A program made the position numbers and the translations under genes. A stretch of 5,725 nt of DNA from an uncultured Saprospiraceae bacterium (GTDB lineage Bacteria > Bacteroidota > Bacteroidia > Chitinophagales > Saprospiraceae): positions 1-5,725 of the forward strand of contig CALJKQ010000301.1 in the NCBI GenBank assembly GCA_937973565.1, given 5' to 3'. The notes below the pieces were generated by a model. It was not told the origin of the DNA. It did no database searches and saw only the letters and a program-made list of their open reading frames with translations. This document shows, piece by piece, positions 5,708 to 5,725 of the stretch (within the stretch, counting starts at the first letter, position 1; every line of letters starts with the position of its first letter).

Positions 5708-5725
5708 ATGAGCTCAATTATAATT
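5708..5725 (+). CDS. Possible start of a further gene, cut by the window edge
   Basis: ATG at 5708-5710 begins six codons reading MSSIII to the window end. AAGGG at about 5694-5698 lies 9 bases upstream and could serve as a weak ribosome binding site. Far too short to identify; it may equally be chance. Confidence 0.25.

Overview
The window looks like chromosomal DNA of a member of the Bacteroidota, possibly of the Saprospiria/Chitinophagia side. The signs are genes with almost no Shine-Dalgarno sequences, a TAnnTTTG-type -7 promoter element before fabG, a short PabB without the usual long N-terminal domain followed by a short fold-IV aminotransferase, and palindromic or ATTACGA-type small repeats between genes. 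The taxon below phylum is a guess.

Layout. Positions 1-1167 (minus strand) hold the N-terminal 389 residues of a sodium:solute symporter (SSS family), whose 3' end lies outside the window. A very AT-rich divergent spacer (1168-1415, about 20% G+C in its core by hand count) separates it from a rightward block. That block starts with a FabG-type short-chain reductase (1416-2159), followed in the same frame, 9 bases after its stop, by an uncharacterised 479-residue helical, TPR-like protein that starts with GTG (2169-3608). Then comes a gap of about 320 bases without a convincing gene. It is filled by a tandem array of small units, each made of a nearly constant 12-base spacer and a variable mini-hairpin (about 3653-3918). 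After the array come pabB (about 3929-4891) and pabC (4875-5495), overlapping by 17 bases and probably translationally coupled. The last 230 bases are AT-rich, carry ATTACGA-type repeats at the end of pabC, and may contain the first six codons of another gene (from 5708).

How the genes work together. PabB and the PabC-like protein form the para-aminobenzoate branch of folate synthesis: chorismate to aminodeoxychorismate to PABA. No glutamine amidotransferase subunit (PabA/TrpG) is in the window, so ammonia transfer must depend on a gene elsewhere. FabG reduces 3-oxoacyl thioesters. Its tight linkage to the 479-residue protein suggests co-transcription, but that protein's role is unknown. The symporter is divergent and has no evident functional link.

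The most interesting non-coding signal is the array at 3653-3918. Its hairpin stems differ in sequence and length between units yet mostly stay paired, and most loops are GNA or ANA triloops. Other notable points are repeat-derived sequence at the edges of two genes (upstream of and possibly into the pabB start, and the pabC C-terminus) and an extreme C-over-G strand bias inside pabC. I saw no phage, transposase, CRISPR, rRNA or tRNA feature.
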